This document shows positions 33,529 through 43,325 of a stretch of DNA of 64,000 nucleotides, piece after piece. A program made the translations under genes and the position numbers. The notes beneath the pieces are model-generated. The model saw only the letters and a list, made by a program, of their open reading frames with translations, searched no databases and was not told the origin of the DNA. Numbering within the stretch: the first letter of the stretch is position 1; every line of letters begins with the position of its first letter. This stretch comes from Allorhizobium sonneratiae (GTDB taxonomy: Bacteria; Pseudomonadota; Alphaproteobacteria; Rhizobiales; Rhizobiaceae). Location of the stretch: assembly GCF_023700755.1 (NCBI RefSeq), contig NZ_JAMKOJ010000009.1, forward strand, positions 1 to 64,000. Direction: 5' to 3'.

Positions 33529-35154
33529 TTACGACTTCTTCTTGGCGTTCATCAGCCCGCCCCAGAGCGAGTCGAAATAGTCAAACGAGCCAGTATTGCC
33601 CACATGGGCGGGGTTGGAGGCATCGATACCCGCTGCCCAAGAGGCCACCACATCATTGGCGTTGAAGTCCGAGCCATCGGTGAATTTCACGCCTTTGCGC
33701 AGATGGCAGGTCCACACGGTGGAGTCAGCATTGGCATCGCAACTGGTGGCAAGGCCGGGCAGAATCTCCCCACTGTCCTTGGCATAATTGAGCAGCGTTT
33801 CGGTGATGGGCGTGCAGGCATTCAGCGTTTCGCCATCGGTTTCATCGCCGCAATAGAGGCTGATCGGCTCGGCATTCTGCATGAACACCAGCGTATCCTT
33901 GCCAGGAATTTCGTCCTGCAACAACGGCGACCCGAAGGGACGTACAGCAGCATTTTTCAGGGTTGCCCTTGCAGCATAGGCAGCAGCACCATGGACAATC
34001 GGCACCATGGGCACGTGCTGACGAATGGCATCGTTGACCGCAGCATAGATCGGTTCAGCCTTCTTGGTGTCGGCAATGGTGCCGCCCTTGGTCAGACCAT
34101 CGGTAATGTCGGCAAAAGTGGTGCCGAACAGCTTGGATGTCTTGCCAAAATGATAGTCGAGGAAGTTGGTGATATGCGGATAGTCTGCACCCCAACCGAG
34201 CAGATAGAGGCCATCGATTTTTCCAGCCGAGGTGTCGGCAATGAATTTGCCGGATTCAACGGGAACGACTTCGGCATCAATGCCGAGATTTTTCTTCAGC
34301 TGCGTCTGGAATTCTACAGCAACGGCGCCCGGTTCCGGCAGATAGGCGCGGAACACGTCGCGATAATAGATCTTCGTCTTGAATCCGTTCGGATAGCCTG
34401 CCTCGGCCAGAAGTTTTTTGGCGGCACTGAGATCAAATCCATACCAGTCCTTGCCTGCACAGCCATTGGGCAGCGAACAGGGGGTGAAATGCGTGGCGAC
34501 GACCGAGCCCTTGGGATAGAAATTATCGACAATGCGTTTGCGGTCGATACCCATGGCGATTGCCTGGCGCACCTTCTCATTGTCGAAGGGTTTAACCGTA
34601 TTGACCATGCCGAGATAGAGGACGTTGGGGCTTTCCTGCGGCAGGAATTGCAGGTCAGGATCGTTCTTGACGCTGTCGAAGTCATCCGGGCTGATATTGG
34701 CGATTTCATCGACCGTACCGGCGCGCAATTCGTTCAGGCGGCCGGCACCGGACTGGTTCCAGCGGAAGACCAGCGTTTTATAGGCCGGCTTTGGGCCCCA
34801 GTAATTATCATTGCGCACCATGGTGATGGAATCGCCACGGTTCCAGCTTTCCAGCTTGAACGGGCCGGTGCCAATCGGGTTGTCCAGCAGCTTTTTCTTC
34901 GGACCCAGCTCTTCGATATGCTTGGCTGGCTGAATGCCGAAAGGCACGAAAGCCGCCTTGGCCTTGAAGGCCGGATCGGGTGAGCACATGGAAAATGTCA
35001 CCGTGTATTCGTCGGTAGCGACGATGGATTTGATCTTGCCGCCATAGCTGCAATCCGGTGCCGCCACGCTCTTGCCATCAAAGGCAACAGCCGGGCTGGT
35101 GAGCAAAGCCATAACCGAAACAGCCATAGCTCCGCCGAGAAGACGAAATTTCAT
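33529..35154 (-). CDS. Peptide ABC substrate-binding protein with circularly permuted SBP_bac_5 domain
   Basis: 541 residues from ATG at 35154, with a signal peptide ending AVA (residue 24). The order of the SBP_bac_5 (DppA/NikA) fold is permuted. The mature chain begins in the middle of the usual protein ('YTVTFSMCSPDPAFKAKAAF', then NPIGTGPFKLE at 92-102) and runs through the canonical C-terminal half. It then ends (419-541) with the segment that normally forms the mature N terminus: 'DTLVFMQNAEPISL', 'GEILPGLATS', 'LRKGVKFTDGSDFNANDVVA'. Several Cys in the joined halves may form disulfides. It should bind peptides for the downstream importer. Confidence 0.88.
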   Translation of the reverse strand: MKFRLLGGAMAVSVMALLTSPAVAFDGKSVAAPDCSYGGKIKSIVATDEYTVTFSMCSPDPAFKAKAAFVPFGIQPAKHIEELGPKKKLLDNPIGTGPFKLESWNRGDSITMVRNDNYWGPKPAYKTLVFRWNQSGAGRLNELRAGTVDEIANISPDDFDSVKNDPDLQFLPQESPNVLYLGMVNTVKPFDNEKVRQAIAMGIDRKRIVDNFYPKGSVVATHFTPCSLPNGCAGKDWYGFDLSAAKKLLAEAGYPNGFKTKIYYRDVFRAYLPEPGAVAVEFQTQLKKNLGIDAEVVPVESGKFIADTSAGKIDGLYLLGWGADYPHITNFLDYHFGKTSKLFGTTFADITDGLTKGGTIADTKKAEPIYAAVNDAIRQHVPMVPIVHGAAAYAARATLKNAAVRPFGSPLLQDEIPGKDTLVFMQNAEPISLYCGDETDGETLNACTPITETLLNYAKDSGEILPGLATSCDANADSTVWTCHLRKGVKFTDGSDFNANDVVASWAAGIDASNPAHVGNTGSFDYFDSLWGGLMNAKKKS

Positions 35155-35290
35155 GCCTTTAATCCCCCAGTTTTGTGTCCGCGCCTCAGCGGCACTCTTC
35201 ATTGGCGTTCTTGCGGATTATCTTTTCTTTTTATTGTCTCACCTTAGCGTGAAGGTGAGGCATCCGGTTCTGTCACGGCGTTCCCGTGCC

Positions 35291-35333
35291 TTGACATTCT
35301 CATGCGGTGGCATAGTGCTAAGATGTCAGACCA
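35291..35333 (+). promoter_or_regulatory. Promoter and GntR-type operator in the divergent region
   Basis: TTGACA at 35291-35296 could be a -35 box for the GntR gene, though the -10 is weak. TGTCAGACCA at 35324-35333 fits the TGGT-N-AGACCA-type sites bound by FCD-class GntR proteins. The region lies between the divergent importer and GntR/lyase/peptidase operons. Confidence 0.45.
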
Positions 35334-35367
35334 ATTGTCAAGCGGTCGGCAAGAGGACAGGACTATT

Positions 35368-36102
35368 GTGAAAACAACCCCCGATATCGTCGTGAAGGCA
35401 GAACCGCGGCTGGCCATGTTATCGCCGCTGGACCGGGTGCAGCAGGTCAGCGATGCGATGATGGATTATATCGGCAAGGCTGGCCTCAAGCGTGGCGACC
35501 GGCTGCCAACGGAACGGCAGTTGATGAATGAGCTGGGGGTTGGCCGTTCCACGGTGCGCGAGGTGATTGGTCGCTTTCAGGCGCTGGGCGTGCTGGAAAG
35601 CCGCAAGGGCAGCGGCACCTATCTGCTTCAGCCGGTCAGTTCTGCCACGGTGCATATGCCGCTCAGGGTGGAGACGGAAAATCTGCGCGATGCGCTTTTG
35701 CAGACGCTGGAAGTTCGCCGCGGCATTGAGGTTGAGGCCGGAGCCATGGCGGCTTTGCGGCGAACGGATGATGACGTGCGCATCATCGAGCAGAAGCTGG
35801 ATGAGATGGAGCGCGTTCATCTTGCCAAAGGCACATCCGGCAGGGAGGACCTCGCTTTCCATCTGGCCATCTACGACGCCACGCATAATCCACTGTTCAA
35901 GCAGCTTCTGGAACAGATGCGTGAAGCCTTCGAGCGCTTCTGGCACAAGCCCTTTGACCGGCCCGATTTTGCCCGCCGGTCCTTTCCCTTTCATCGGACC
36001 CTGTTCTGCGCCATTGCCGATCGTGACAGTGATGCGGCCCGCTGCGAAACCCTCAAAATTCTTGCCGTAGTGGAAGAAGACATCAAGGAAATGTCCAAAT
36101 GA
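35368..36102 (+). CDS. GntR family regulator, FadR/FCD subfamily
   Basis: 244 residues from GTG at 35368, chosen because AGGAC lies upstream and earlier starts at 35302 or 35323 would include the promoter-like and operator-like sequence. Winged helix 'GDRLPTERQLMNELGVGRST', 'VREVIGRFQALGVLESRKGS', then an all-helical FCD ligand domain with metal-type residues 'DLAFHLAIYDATHN'. It likely regulates its own operon and the divergent peptide importer. Its stop overlaps the next start (ATGA). Confidence 0.88.
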   Translation: MKTTPDIVVKAEPRLAMLSPLDRVQQVSDAMMDYIGKAGLKRGDRLPTERQLMNELGVGRSTVREVIGRFQALGVLESRKGSGTYLLQPVSSATVHMPLRVETENLRDALLQTLEVRRGIEVEAGAMAALRRTDDDVRIIEQKLDEMERVHLAKGTSGREDLAFHLAIYDATHNPLFKQLLEQMREAFERFWHKPFDRPDFARRSFPFHRTLFCAIADRDSDAARCETLKILAVVEEDIKEMSK

Positions 36103-37271
36103 GCGAAGCGTTCGATTTTCTGCAACAGGCATCGCTGATCACCGCGCATGATGAGGGCAATGCTTTCGATGCGGTGGTGCCGCCGATCGTGCAGACCTCG
36201 CTGTTTACTTTCAGCGACTATGACGAGATGGTCGCCACCTATCGCGGCGAGAAGGTACGCCCGGTCTATTCGCGCGGACTGAACCCCACCGTGCGGATTT
36301 TTGAAGAGATGCTGGCAAAGCTGGAGGGGGCCGAAGATGCGCTGGGCTTTGGCAGCGGCATGGCAACCATTTCCTCCACCGTGCTCAGTTTTGTCTCTCC
36401 GGGAGATCGAATCGTTGCGGTGCGCCACGTCTATCCCGATGCCTTCCGGTTTTTTGAAACCATGCTGAAACGGATGCGCGTTGACGTGACCTATGTCGAT
36501 GGTCGCGATGAGGATGCGGTTGCCAAGGCGCTGCCCGGCGCAAAATTGATTTATCTGGAAAGCCCGACAAGCTGGGTGATGGATGCCCATGATGTGGGTG
36601 CGCTGGCGGCCTTGGCCCGCCAGCACGGCGTTCTCTCGGTGATTGACAACAGCTGGGCAAGCCCGGTGTTTCAAAAGCCGCTGTCTTTGGGTGTCGACCT
36701 CGTCTTGCACTCGGCTTCGAAATATCTGGGCGGTCACAGCGATGTGGTGGCGGGCGTGGTGGCTGGACCCAAAGCGCTGATTGATAAAATTCGCAATGAA
36801 ACTCTGCCTTATCTCGGCGGCAAGCTCTCACCCTTCGACGCGTGGCTGCTGATCCGGGGCATGCGCACATTGCCCATCCGCATGAAGGCGCATGAGGCCT
36901 CGGCACTGGAGATCGCGCACCGCCTGCAGGCTTTGGATGTGGTGGACAAGGTCTGTCATCCGGCCTTGGCCAACACCCTGCCACCGGGTCTCTACGGCAC
37001 TTCCGGCCTGTTTTCCTTCATTTTCAAACCGGGTATCAATATCCGTGCCTTCTGCGATCATTTGCAGCTCTTCAAACTCGGCGTCAGCTGGGGCGGGCAT
37101 GAAAGCCTGATTGTGCCCGGCGATGTGGTGGCCAATCAGAAGGCTCCGCCGAGCTTTGCCGAGGCCTTCGGTGTCGATCCGCTGTCCGTGCGCCTGCATA
37201 TCGGGCTGGAAGGCACCGAGGCCCTGTGGAGCGATTTGCAAGAAGCCATCGCAGTGGCGAAAGAGGGGTGA
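36099..37271 (+). CDS. Cys/Met-metabolism PLP enzyme (cystathionine beta/gamma-lyase-like)
   Basis: 390 residues. Fold-type I PLP enzyme of the MetC/MetB family: 'VYSRGLNPTVRIFEEMLAKL' for cofactor contacts, 'GFGSGMATISSTVLSFV', the PLP Asp in 'VIDNSWASPVF' and the Schiff-base Lys in HSASKYLGGHSD. It should cleave a C-S bond of a sulfur amino acid, or act as a lyase on a related compound. Its place between a GntR gene and a dipeptidase, opposite a peptide importer, suggests breakdown of imported cysteine- or conjugate-containing peptides. Confidence 0.9.
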   Translation: MSEAFDFLQQASLITAHDEGNAFDAVVPPIVQTSLFTFSDYDEMVATYRGEKVRPVYSRGLNPTVRIFEEMLAKLEGAEDALGFGSGMATISSTVLSFVSPGDRIVAVRHVYPDAFRFFETMLKRMRVDVTYVDGRDEDAVAKALPGAKLIYLESPTSWVMDAHDVGALAALARQHGVLSVIDNSWASPVFQKPLSLGVDLVLHSASKYLGGHSDVVAGVVAGPKALIDKIRNETLPYLGGKLSPFDAWLLIRGMRTLPIRMKAHEASALEIAHRLQALDVVDKVCHPALANTLPPGLYGTSGLFSFIFKPGINIRAFCDHLQLFKLGVSWGGHESLIVPGDVVANQKAPPSFAEAFGVDPLSVRLHIGLEGTEALWSDLQEAIAVAKEG

Positions 37272-37275
37272 TGTG

Positions 37276-38682
37276 ATGAGCGATCTTCAAACCATTCTGG
37301 CCCGTGTGGATGACAATCTGCCATCCAGTCTGGAGACATTGTTTAAGCTGGTGCGCATTCCCTCCATCTCCACCGATCCGGCCTATGCGCCCCATTGCCG
37401 CAAGGCTGCGGAGTTTCTGGCGGATTATCTGACGGGCATTGGTTTTGCCGCCTCGGTGCGGGACACAACGGGCCATCCCATGGTGGTGGCGCATCATGCG
37501 GGGCAGGCAGCCGATTGCCCACATGTGCTTTTTTATGGGCATTACGACGTTCAGCCCGTGGACCCGCTCAGCCTCTGGCACAATGATCCGTTTGATCCCG
37601 CCATTCGGGATGGCGCGAACGGCGACAAGATCATCACCGGGCGCGGCACCTCGGATGACAAGGGACAATTGCTGACCTTTCTTGAGGCGCTTCGGGCGTT
37701 CAAAGAGGTGCGGGGTGGGCTGCCGCTCAAGGTGACCATTCTGTTTGAGGGCGAGGAAGAATCCGGCTCGCCGTCGCTTTTGCCATTTCTGGAGGCCCAT
37801 CAACAGGAGTTGAAGGCCGATTTTGCCATGGTTTGCGACACGGGCATGTGGGATGCGCAAACACCTTCCATCTGCGCCAGTCTGCGCGGTCTGGTGGGCG
37901 AAGAGATCACCATCAAGGCCGCGACACGGGATCTGCATTCGGGTGGCTATGGCGGCGTGGCTGCCAATCCGCTGCATGTGCTGAGCGATATTCTCGCTGG
38001 CCTGCATGATGAAACCGGTGCGGTGACCTTGGCCGGCTTTTACGACGGGGTGGAGGAAACCCCAGCAGACATCAAAACCGTCTGGGCGGAACTGGAAAAA
38101 AGCCAGTCAGCCTTTCTTGCCGATATTGGCCTCTCCACACCCTCAGGCGAAAAAGGCCGTTCGCTTCTGGAACTGCTCTGGGCGCGACCGACTGCCGAGG
38201 TTAATGGCATGTCGGGCGGCTATACCGGCAAGGGGTTCAAAACCGTCATTGCCGCCGAAGCCATGGCCAAACTGTCTTTCCGGCTGGTTGGAAAACAGGA
38301 CCCGCAGACAATCCGCGACAGTTTCCGCGCCTATGTGCGCTCAAAACTGCCCGTCGATTGCCGGGTGGAGTTCCAGTCCGAAGGCGCCTCTCCGGCTATT
38401 CAGCTCCCGTATGAGTCCGCCCTTCTGGCCAAAGCGAAAGAGGCTTTGTCGCAGGAATGGCCAAAGCCCGCAATTGTCACCGGCGGCGGCGGCTCCATCC
38501 CGATCGTCGGCAATTTCCAGACCCTGCTGGGGATGGATTCGCTGCTGGTCGGCTTTTCTCTCGACGACGACTGCGTGCATTCGCCCAACGAAAAATACAA
38601 CCTCACCTCGTTTCACAAGGGCATCCGCTCCTGGGTCAGGATTTTGCAGGCGGTATCGAGCGACGGCGATATCAAAGCGTAA
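37276..38682 (+). CDS. M20 family metallo-dipeptidase
   Basis: 468 residues. Zinc motifs of the M20/carnosinase-like group: 'VLFYGHYDVQPVDP' (His and bridging Asp nearby), 'GRGTSDDKGQ', 'LFEGEEESGSPSLLPFL' for the general-base and metal Glu pair, 'MVCDTGMWD', and a dimerisation domain with 'RDLHSGGYGG'. It probably splits dipeptides released from the importer's cargo, feeding the PLP lyase made from the same message. It starts 4 bp after the lyase stop. Confidence 0.9.
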   Translation: MSDLQTILARVDDNLPSSLETLFKLVRIPSISTDPAYAPHCRKAAEFLADYLTGIGFAASVRDTTGHPMVVAHHAGQAADCPHVLFYGHYDVQPVDPLSLWHNDPFDPAIRDGANGDKIITGRGTSDDKGQLLTFLEALRAFKEVRGGLPLKVTILFEGEEESGSPSLLPFLEAHQQELKADFAMVCDTGMWDAQTPSICASLRGLVGEEITIKAATRDLHSGGYGGVAANPLHVLSDILAGLHDETGAVTLAGFYDGVEETPADIKTVWAELEKSQSAFLADIGLSTPSGEKGRSLLELLWARPTAEVNGMSGGYTGKGFKTVIAAEAMAKLSFRLVGKQDPQTIRDSFRAYVRSKLPVDCRVEFQSEGASPAIQLPYESALLAKAKEALSQEWPKPAIVTGGGGSIPIVGNFQTLLGMDSLLVGFSLDDDCVHSPNEKYNLTSFHKGIRSWVRILQAVSSDGDIKA

Positions 38683-38718
38683 AGCACGTGGCATGAGGAT
38701 GATAAGCCGTAACGTGTG

Positions 38719-38824
38719 TTAGAGCTCTCTTCGTTCTGATTGAATCAGAACGGCGCTCTAACCATCTATTTTTGAAGCATAATCTTGATCGTCCTCGTTT
38801 CACTCCGGTCGGATTATGCTCTAA
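38719..38824. repeat. Palindromic intergenic repeat with 10 bp stem (family D)
   Basis: TTAGAGC then CGTTCTGATT-G-AATCAGAACG, a perfect 10 bp stem, then GCTCTAA. A second block, GCATAATC ... GGATTATGCTCTAA, completes it. The sequence just before (AAAGCACGT ... GATAAGCCG.AACGT) matches that at about 7497-7530. Confidence 0.7.
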
Positions 38825-39115
38825 ATCTGCTGCATAATTTTTACAACAATGCTCTCTCCGATGTCAGGCATTACGAAATCGCATCACCGCGTGATACGCG
38901 GCCGCAGAGCCCGTCAAAGCGTGTTTCACCCCATCTGCTTCATCCGTGCCTCTGACTGACGCAAGGTTCTGGAACAAAACGCAGCCGCTCTTGTTCAGGG
39001 GCCGTGATGGAAACGCGCGTGCCCTGTGTCGGCTGTGCAATCCCTTCAACCGGGACGGGTTTTACAGCTCATACAGCAGGTTGGCAGCGCCACAAGGCAA
39101 ATGTCCGACGTACTG
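38825..39115. other. Upstream region of cyoA
   Basis: About 290 bp with no convincing gene. It should contain the cyo promoter, but I cannot place it with confidence. Confidence 0.4.
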
Positions 39116-39130
39116 AAAGGAGGTAGACTG

Positions 39131-40180
39131 ATGGTCATGGAGGACAGGGAACCGGCCAAGATCCAGTCCGAGATCGAAACTATCGGGGGAGGCCGCACCA
39201 GACCATCAAACAGCCTGCAATGTATCCGCGTCCTCACCAGACGACACGCAGGCGGCGCGGCCGCAGTTGGCATAGCCACTGACAGCTTGCCCATTCGCAG
39301 GCCACCGCCCTTGCCTTTGTCTCTTGCAACCCTTGCCCGATTTCGCCCTCTCCTGCTTCTTGCCCTTCCTCTTTTTCTATCGGGCTGCTCGGCTCTTTCA
39401 GTGCTCAATCCGGCAGGGCCAAGTGCTGAAGGCGACAAGGTGGTGCTGCTCAATGCCGTCACTATTATGCTGGCCATCGTCATTCCCACCATCATCGGCT
39501 GCCTGGTCTTTGCATGGTGGTTTCGCGCCTCGAACACGCAGGCCAGGCGCCGACCGGATTTCGTCTATTCGGGCCGTATCGAGCTGCTGGTCTGGTCGAT
39601 CCCGACGCTGGCCATCATTTTCCTTGGCGGCATCATCTGGGTTGGCAGCCATCAGCTCGATCCCGCCCATCCGGTGGCCGATCAACGCCCGCTGGAGATC
39701 GAGGTCGTCTCGATGAACTGGAAATGGCTGTTCATCTATCCGTCGGAGGGTGTGGCAACGGTCAATCATCTGGTCATTCCGGCGGGCAGACCCGTCAGAT
39801 TTTCCCTGACATCGGCAACGGTGATGAACAGCTTCTTCATTCCCCGGCTTGGCGGCATGATTGCGACCATGGCCGGCATGGTGACCCATCTCAACGTCAT
39901 GGCCAATCATCCGGCGACATTCACGGGCCGCTCGACCCAGTTCAGCGGTCAGGGCTTTGCCGATATGCATTTCAAGGTCGATGCCCGCTCTCCCGCCGAC
40001 TTCAATACCTGGCTCACCACGGCGCGAAACGATCCCCGAACGCTCGACAAGGCAGGTTTTGCAGCTCTCACGAAACCATCGACGATCAAGGCTCCCCTCG
40101 TCTACGGCAAGGTTGCTCCCGATCTTTTCCGCACCATCGTCGATCAGGAGCCTACCCTTTCTGCGGCAAATGGAGAATGA
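39131..40180 (+). CDS. cyoA: Cytochrome o ubiquinol oxidase subunit II
   Basis: 349 residues from ATG at 39131 with a strong AAAGGAGG upstream. A lipobox LFLSGC places the lipidated Cys at residue 86, so the chain has an unusual ~60-residue N-terminal extension before the signal segment; a later start is possible. Two membrane helices follow, then the cupredoxin-like domain ('[19 protein letters not shown]', '[16 protein letters not shown]'). The copper-A ligands are absent, as expected of a quinol oxidase. It is the first gene of cyoABCD. Confidence 0.93.
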   Translation: MVMEDREPAKIQSEIETIGGGRTRPSNSLQCIRVLTRRHAGGAAAVGIATDSLPIRRPPPLPLSLATLARFRPLLLLALPLFLSGCSALSVLNPAGPSAEGDKVVLLNAVTIMLAIVIPTIIGCLVFAWWFRASNTQARRRPDFVYSGRIELLVWSIPTLAIIFLGGIIWVGSHQLDPAHPVADQRPLEIEVVSMNWKWLFIYPSEGVATVNHLVIPAGRPVRFSLTSATVMNSFFIPRLGGMIATMAGMVTHLNVMANHPATFTGRSTQFSGQGFADMHFKVDARSPADFNTWLTTARNDPRTLDKAGFAALTKPSTIKAPLVYGKVAPDLFRTIVDQEPTLSAANGE

Positions 40181-40181
40181 C

Positions 40182-42182
40182 ATGTTCGGCAAACTGAGCT
40201 GGTCCGCCATCCCTTTCGATCAGCCGATCCCGCTGGTCGCCGCTTCCGTCATCATGCTCATCATGCTCGGCGTCATCGCCTGGGTCGTGGTGCGCGGCTA
40301 TCTGCCCTATCTGTGGAAGGAGTGGATCACCAGTGTCGATCACAAGCGGATCGGGGTGATGTATTGCCTGCTGGCGGTTGTCATGCTGTTTCGCGGCTTT
40401 ATCGATGCCATCATGATGCGCTCGCAACAGGCGCTGGCCTATGACGCGCCCGGCTATCTGCCGCCGGAGCATTTCAATCAGGTCTTTTCCGCCCATGGCA
40501 CGATCATGATCTTCTTCGCCGCCATGCCGCTGATGATCGGCCTGATGAATTTCGTCGTTCCCCTGCAGATCGGCGCACGCGACGTTGCCTTTCCCACCCT
40601 GAATTCGGTGGGCTTCTGGCTGACGGCAAGCGGTGCACTGCTGGTCAATATAAGCCTTGTCGTGGGGTCCTTCGCCAGAACGGGATGGCTGCCCTATCCG
40701 CCGCTTTCGGAGCTGAAATATTCTCCCGGCGTCGGCGTCGATTATTACCTCTGGGCGATCCAGATTTCCGGCGTCGGCACACTTCTGACCGGGATCAATC
40801 TGGTGACGACGATCCTCAAAACCCGCGCGCCCGGCATGTCCTATCTGCGCATGCCGATGTTCTGCTGGACGGCGCTGGCGACCAATCTTTTGATCGTCGC
40901 CGCCTTTCCCATTTTAACGGCAACGCTGGCGATGCTGACCCTCGACCGCTATCTGGGCTTTCATTTCTTCACCAATGATGCCGGCGGCAATATGATGATG
41001 TTCGTCAACCTCATCTGGGCCTGGGGCCATCCCGAGGTCTATATCCTGGTCCTGCCAGCCTTCGGGGTTTTTTCTGAGGTGATTTCGACCTTTTCCGGCA
41101 AGCCGCTCTTCGGCTACCGCTCGATGGTCGTCGCCACGCTGTTCATCTGCATCATGTCCTTCATGGTCTGGCTGCATCACTTTTTCACCATGGGTTCCGG
41201 CGGTGATGTCAACGCAGCCTTCGGCATTGCCACCAGCATCATTGCCGTGGGGACCGGCGTGAAAATCTTCAATTGGATGTTCACGATCTATGGCGGCAGC
41301 GTGCGCTTTACCTCACCCATGCTGTGGTCCATCGGCTTTCTCGTCACCTTCGTCATCGGCGGCATGAGTGGCGTGCTGCTGTCCGTGCCGCCGGCCGATT
41401 TCATTCTGCACAACAGCCTGTTTCTCGTCGCTCATTTTCACAATGTCATCATCGCTGGCACCGTGTTTGGCGGTTTTGCCGGTATCACCTTCTGGTTTCC
41501 CAAGGCCTTCGGCTTTCAGCTCGACGAATGGTGGGGAAAGCTGGCTTTCTGGCTGGGACTGGCAGGCTTTTACGTCACCTTTATGCCGCTTTATGTTCTG
41601 GGTCTGGATGGGATGACACGGCGAATGCAGCATTTCGACGATCCCGCCTGGTATCCGATGGTTCTGGTGGCCGGCTGCGGCATCGTCCTGCTCTTTGCCA
41701 GCGCAGTGGCGCAGGCCACTCAACTCATTGTCAGCATCCGCAACCGCAAACGCCTCACCGACCATACCGGCGATCCGTGGGATGGACGCTCGCTCGAATG
41801 GTCGACCCCCTCGCCGCCCCCCGTCTATAATTTCGCCCTTCTGCCTGATGTCAAAGGCCGGGAACCCTATTGGGACATGAAGCAGATCGATGGATTGACC
41901 GCAGCTGAAGACAGCGAAAACAAGCCCTATCACCCGATTGAAATGCCGAGAAATACGCCAACCGGGGTCGTCTGCGGATTTTTTGCCACCGTCATGGGTT
42001 TCAGCCTGATCTGGCACATCTGGTGGCTCGCCATCCTTGCCTTTGTCGGTTCCTATGTAACCTTTGTCGTCTTTGCCTGGCGAGACAGGCAGGAAGAGGA
42101 AATCAGCCTGGAGGAGATCAGAAAAACCGAGGCAAAGGCCCGCCGGAGCTTTCAGCACGCAAAAACGGAGACGGTCGCATGA
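40182..42182 (+). CDS. cyoB: Cytochrome o ubiquinol oxidase subunit I
   Basis: 666 residues, close to the E. coli 663. About 15 membrane helices. Heme-copper motifs are intact: CuB His and cross-linked Tyr in '[14 protein letters not shown]', the CuB His pair in 'WLHHFFTMG', and the heme ligands in '[11 protein letters not shown]'. It catalyses quinol oxidation and O2 reduction with proton pumping. Start at 40182 follows GGAGAATGAC, directly after cyoA. Confidence 0.96.
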   Translation: MFGKLSWSAIPFDQPIPLVAASVIMLIMLGVIAWVVVRGYLPYLWKEWITSVDHKRIGVMYCLLAVVMLFRGFIDAIMMRSQQALAYDAPGYLPPEHFNQVFSAHGTIMIFFAAMPLMIGLMNFVVPLQIGARDVAFPTLNSVGFWLTASGALLVNISLVVGSFARTGWLPYPPLSELKYSPGVGVDYYLWAIQISGVGTLLTGINLVTTILKTRAPGMSYLRMPMFCWTALATNLLIVAAFPILTATLAMLTLDRYLGFHFFTNDAGGNMMMFVNLIWAWGHPEVYILVLPAFGVFSEVISTFSGKPLFGYRSMVVATLFICIMSFMVWLHHFFTMGSGGDVNAAFGIATSIIAVGTGVKIFNWMFTIYGGSVRFTSPMLWSIGFLVTFVIGGMSGVLLSVPPADFILHNSLFLVAHFHNVIIAGTVFGGFAGITFWFPKAFGFQLDEWWGKLAFWLGLAGFYVTFMPLYVLGLDGMTRRMQHFDDPAWYPMVLVAGCGIVLLFASAVAQATQLIVSIRNRKRLTDHTGDPWDGRSLEWSTPSPPPVYNFALLPDVKGREPYWDMKQIDGLTAAEDSENKPYHPIEMPRNTPTGVVCGFFATVMGFSLIWHIWWLAILAFVGSYVTFVVFAWRDRQEEEISLEEIRKTEAKARRSFQHAKTETVA

Positions 42183-42850
42183 GCACTCAGCCTGTCGCAA
42201 AAGCCCATGACCCCTATCAACTGGGCCGAAGCAATCACGGCAGCGGTCATGAAAGCAGCGCCACCGGCCATGGCGATGCCGGCCCCGCCTCCAAACGGAT
42301 CGTCGTCGGTTACGGCTTCTGGATTTTCCTGTTGAGCGACATCATCATGTTTGCCGCCTTCTTCGCCGCCCATAGCGTGCTGGTGCATCAAACCGCTGGC
42401 GGACCGGGGCCGGGCGACCTGTTCGACAGACAATCCCTGGCCATCGAAACAGCGGTTCTTCTGCTCTCCAGCTTCACCTGCGGTCTGGCCAGTATTGCCA
42501 ACGAGCATGACAGCAAGCTCGGCTTTCAGGCTGCCTTTCTGGTCACCGCCATTCTCGGCGCCATCTTCCTCTTTCTCGAGGTCCGGGAATTTACCGACAT
42601 GATCTCGAAGGGTGCCGGGCCGGAACGGAGCGCCTTTCTGACATCCTTCTTCGCGCTTGTCGGTTGTCATGGCCTGCATATCACGCTTGGCCTTCTGTGG
42701 ATCGGCACGATGATGGCGCAAGTGCAGGTCAAAGGCTTCCGCGACAATGTCAAGCGGCGGATCATGTGCCTCAATCTCTTCTGGCATGCCCTCGACATCG
42801 TCTGGGTGGCCATTTTCTCAATCGTTTACCTGATGAGCATCGCACCATGA
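42179..42850 (+). CDS. cyoC: Cytochrome o ubiquinol oxidase subunit III
   Basis: 223 residues, five helices after a His/Gly-rich soluble N terminus ('[13 protein letters not shown]'). Subunit III markers '[20 protein letters not shown]' and '[13 protein letters not shown]' are present. Start overlaps the cyoB stop (ATGA). Confidence 0.94.
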   Translation: MSTQPVAKAHDPYQLGRSNHGSGHESSATGHGDAGPASKRIVVGYGFWIFLLSDIIMFAAFFAAHSVLVHQTAGGPGPGDLFDRQSLAIETAVLLLSSFTCGLASIANEHDSKLGFQAAFLVTAILGAIFLFLEVREFTDMISKGAGPERSAFLTSFFALVGCHGLHITLGLLWIGTMMAQVQVKGFRDNVKRRIMCLNLFWHALDIVWVAIFSIVYLMSIAP

Positions 42851-43239
42851 GCAAACAATCCGAAATCCAGAAAGGCGAATCCGGAGATCGCGCTCCGGGC
42901 CAGCAATCCGGCAGTGGGAACAAGGTGACCCAGGGGCTGTCGAGCTATGTCATCGGCCTTGTTCTGGCCGCTGTACTGACCGCGCTGTCTTTTCTTGTCT
43001 CAAACGGCAGCGCGGGCATCTGGGAACCGGCTATTCCCGCCGCTCTTCTCGCCCTCGCCATTGGCCAGATCGGCGTGCATCTGGTGTTCTTTCTCCACCT
43101 CACAACAGGCCCGGACAACACCAACAATGCCCTTGCGCTCGCCTTCGGCGTGCTGATCGTGGTGCTGTTGATGGGCGGATCGATCTGGATCATGCATCAC
43201 CTCAACACCAATATGATGCCGCCCTGGCAGCGGCCATGA
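42847..43239 (+). CDS. cyoD: Cytochrome o ubiquinol oxidase subunit IV
   Basis: 130 residues with a hydrophilic N terminus and three helices. 'QIGVHLVFFLHLTTGPDNTNN' matches the CyoD family. Start overlaps the cyoC stop (ATGA). No cyoE (heme O synthase) follows; the next gene is on the other strand, so heme farnesylation must be encoded elsewhere. Confidence 0.93.
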   Translation: MSKQSEIQKGESGDRAPGQQSGSGNKVTQGLSSYVIGLVLAAVLTALSFLVSNGSAGIWEPAIPAALLALAIGQIGVHLVFFLHLTTGPDNTNNALALAFGVLIVVLLMGGSIWIMHHLNTNMMPPWQRP

Positions 43240-43325
43240 GAGGCCGGACATCGCAGCCGTCTGCCGCGATGCACGACGTTCTCCTTTTCCGTGAACCGTT
43301 GACAAGCTCTATTGCTTGAATTGCT

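Noticed and set aside
32956..34983. 675-residue open frame on the plus strand
   Set aside because: It lies antisense to the permuted binding protein and DppB genes and has no recognisable domain; long antisense frames are common in GC-rich DNA.
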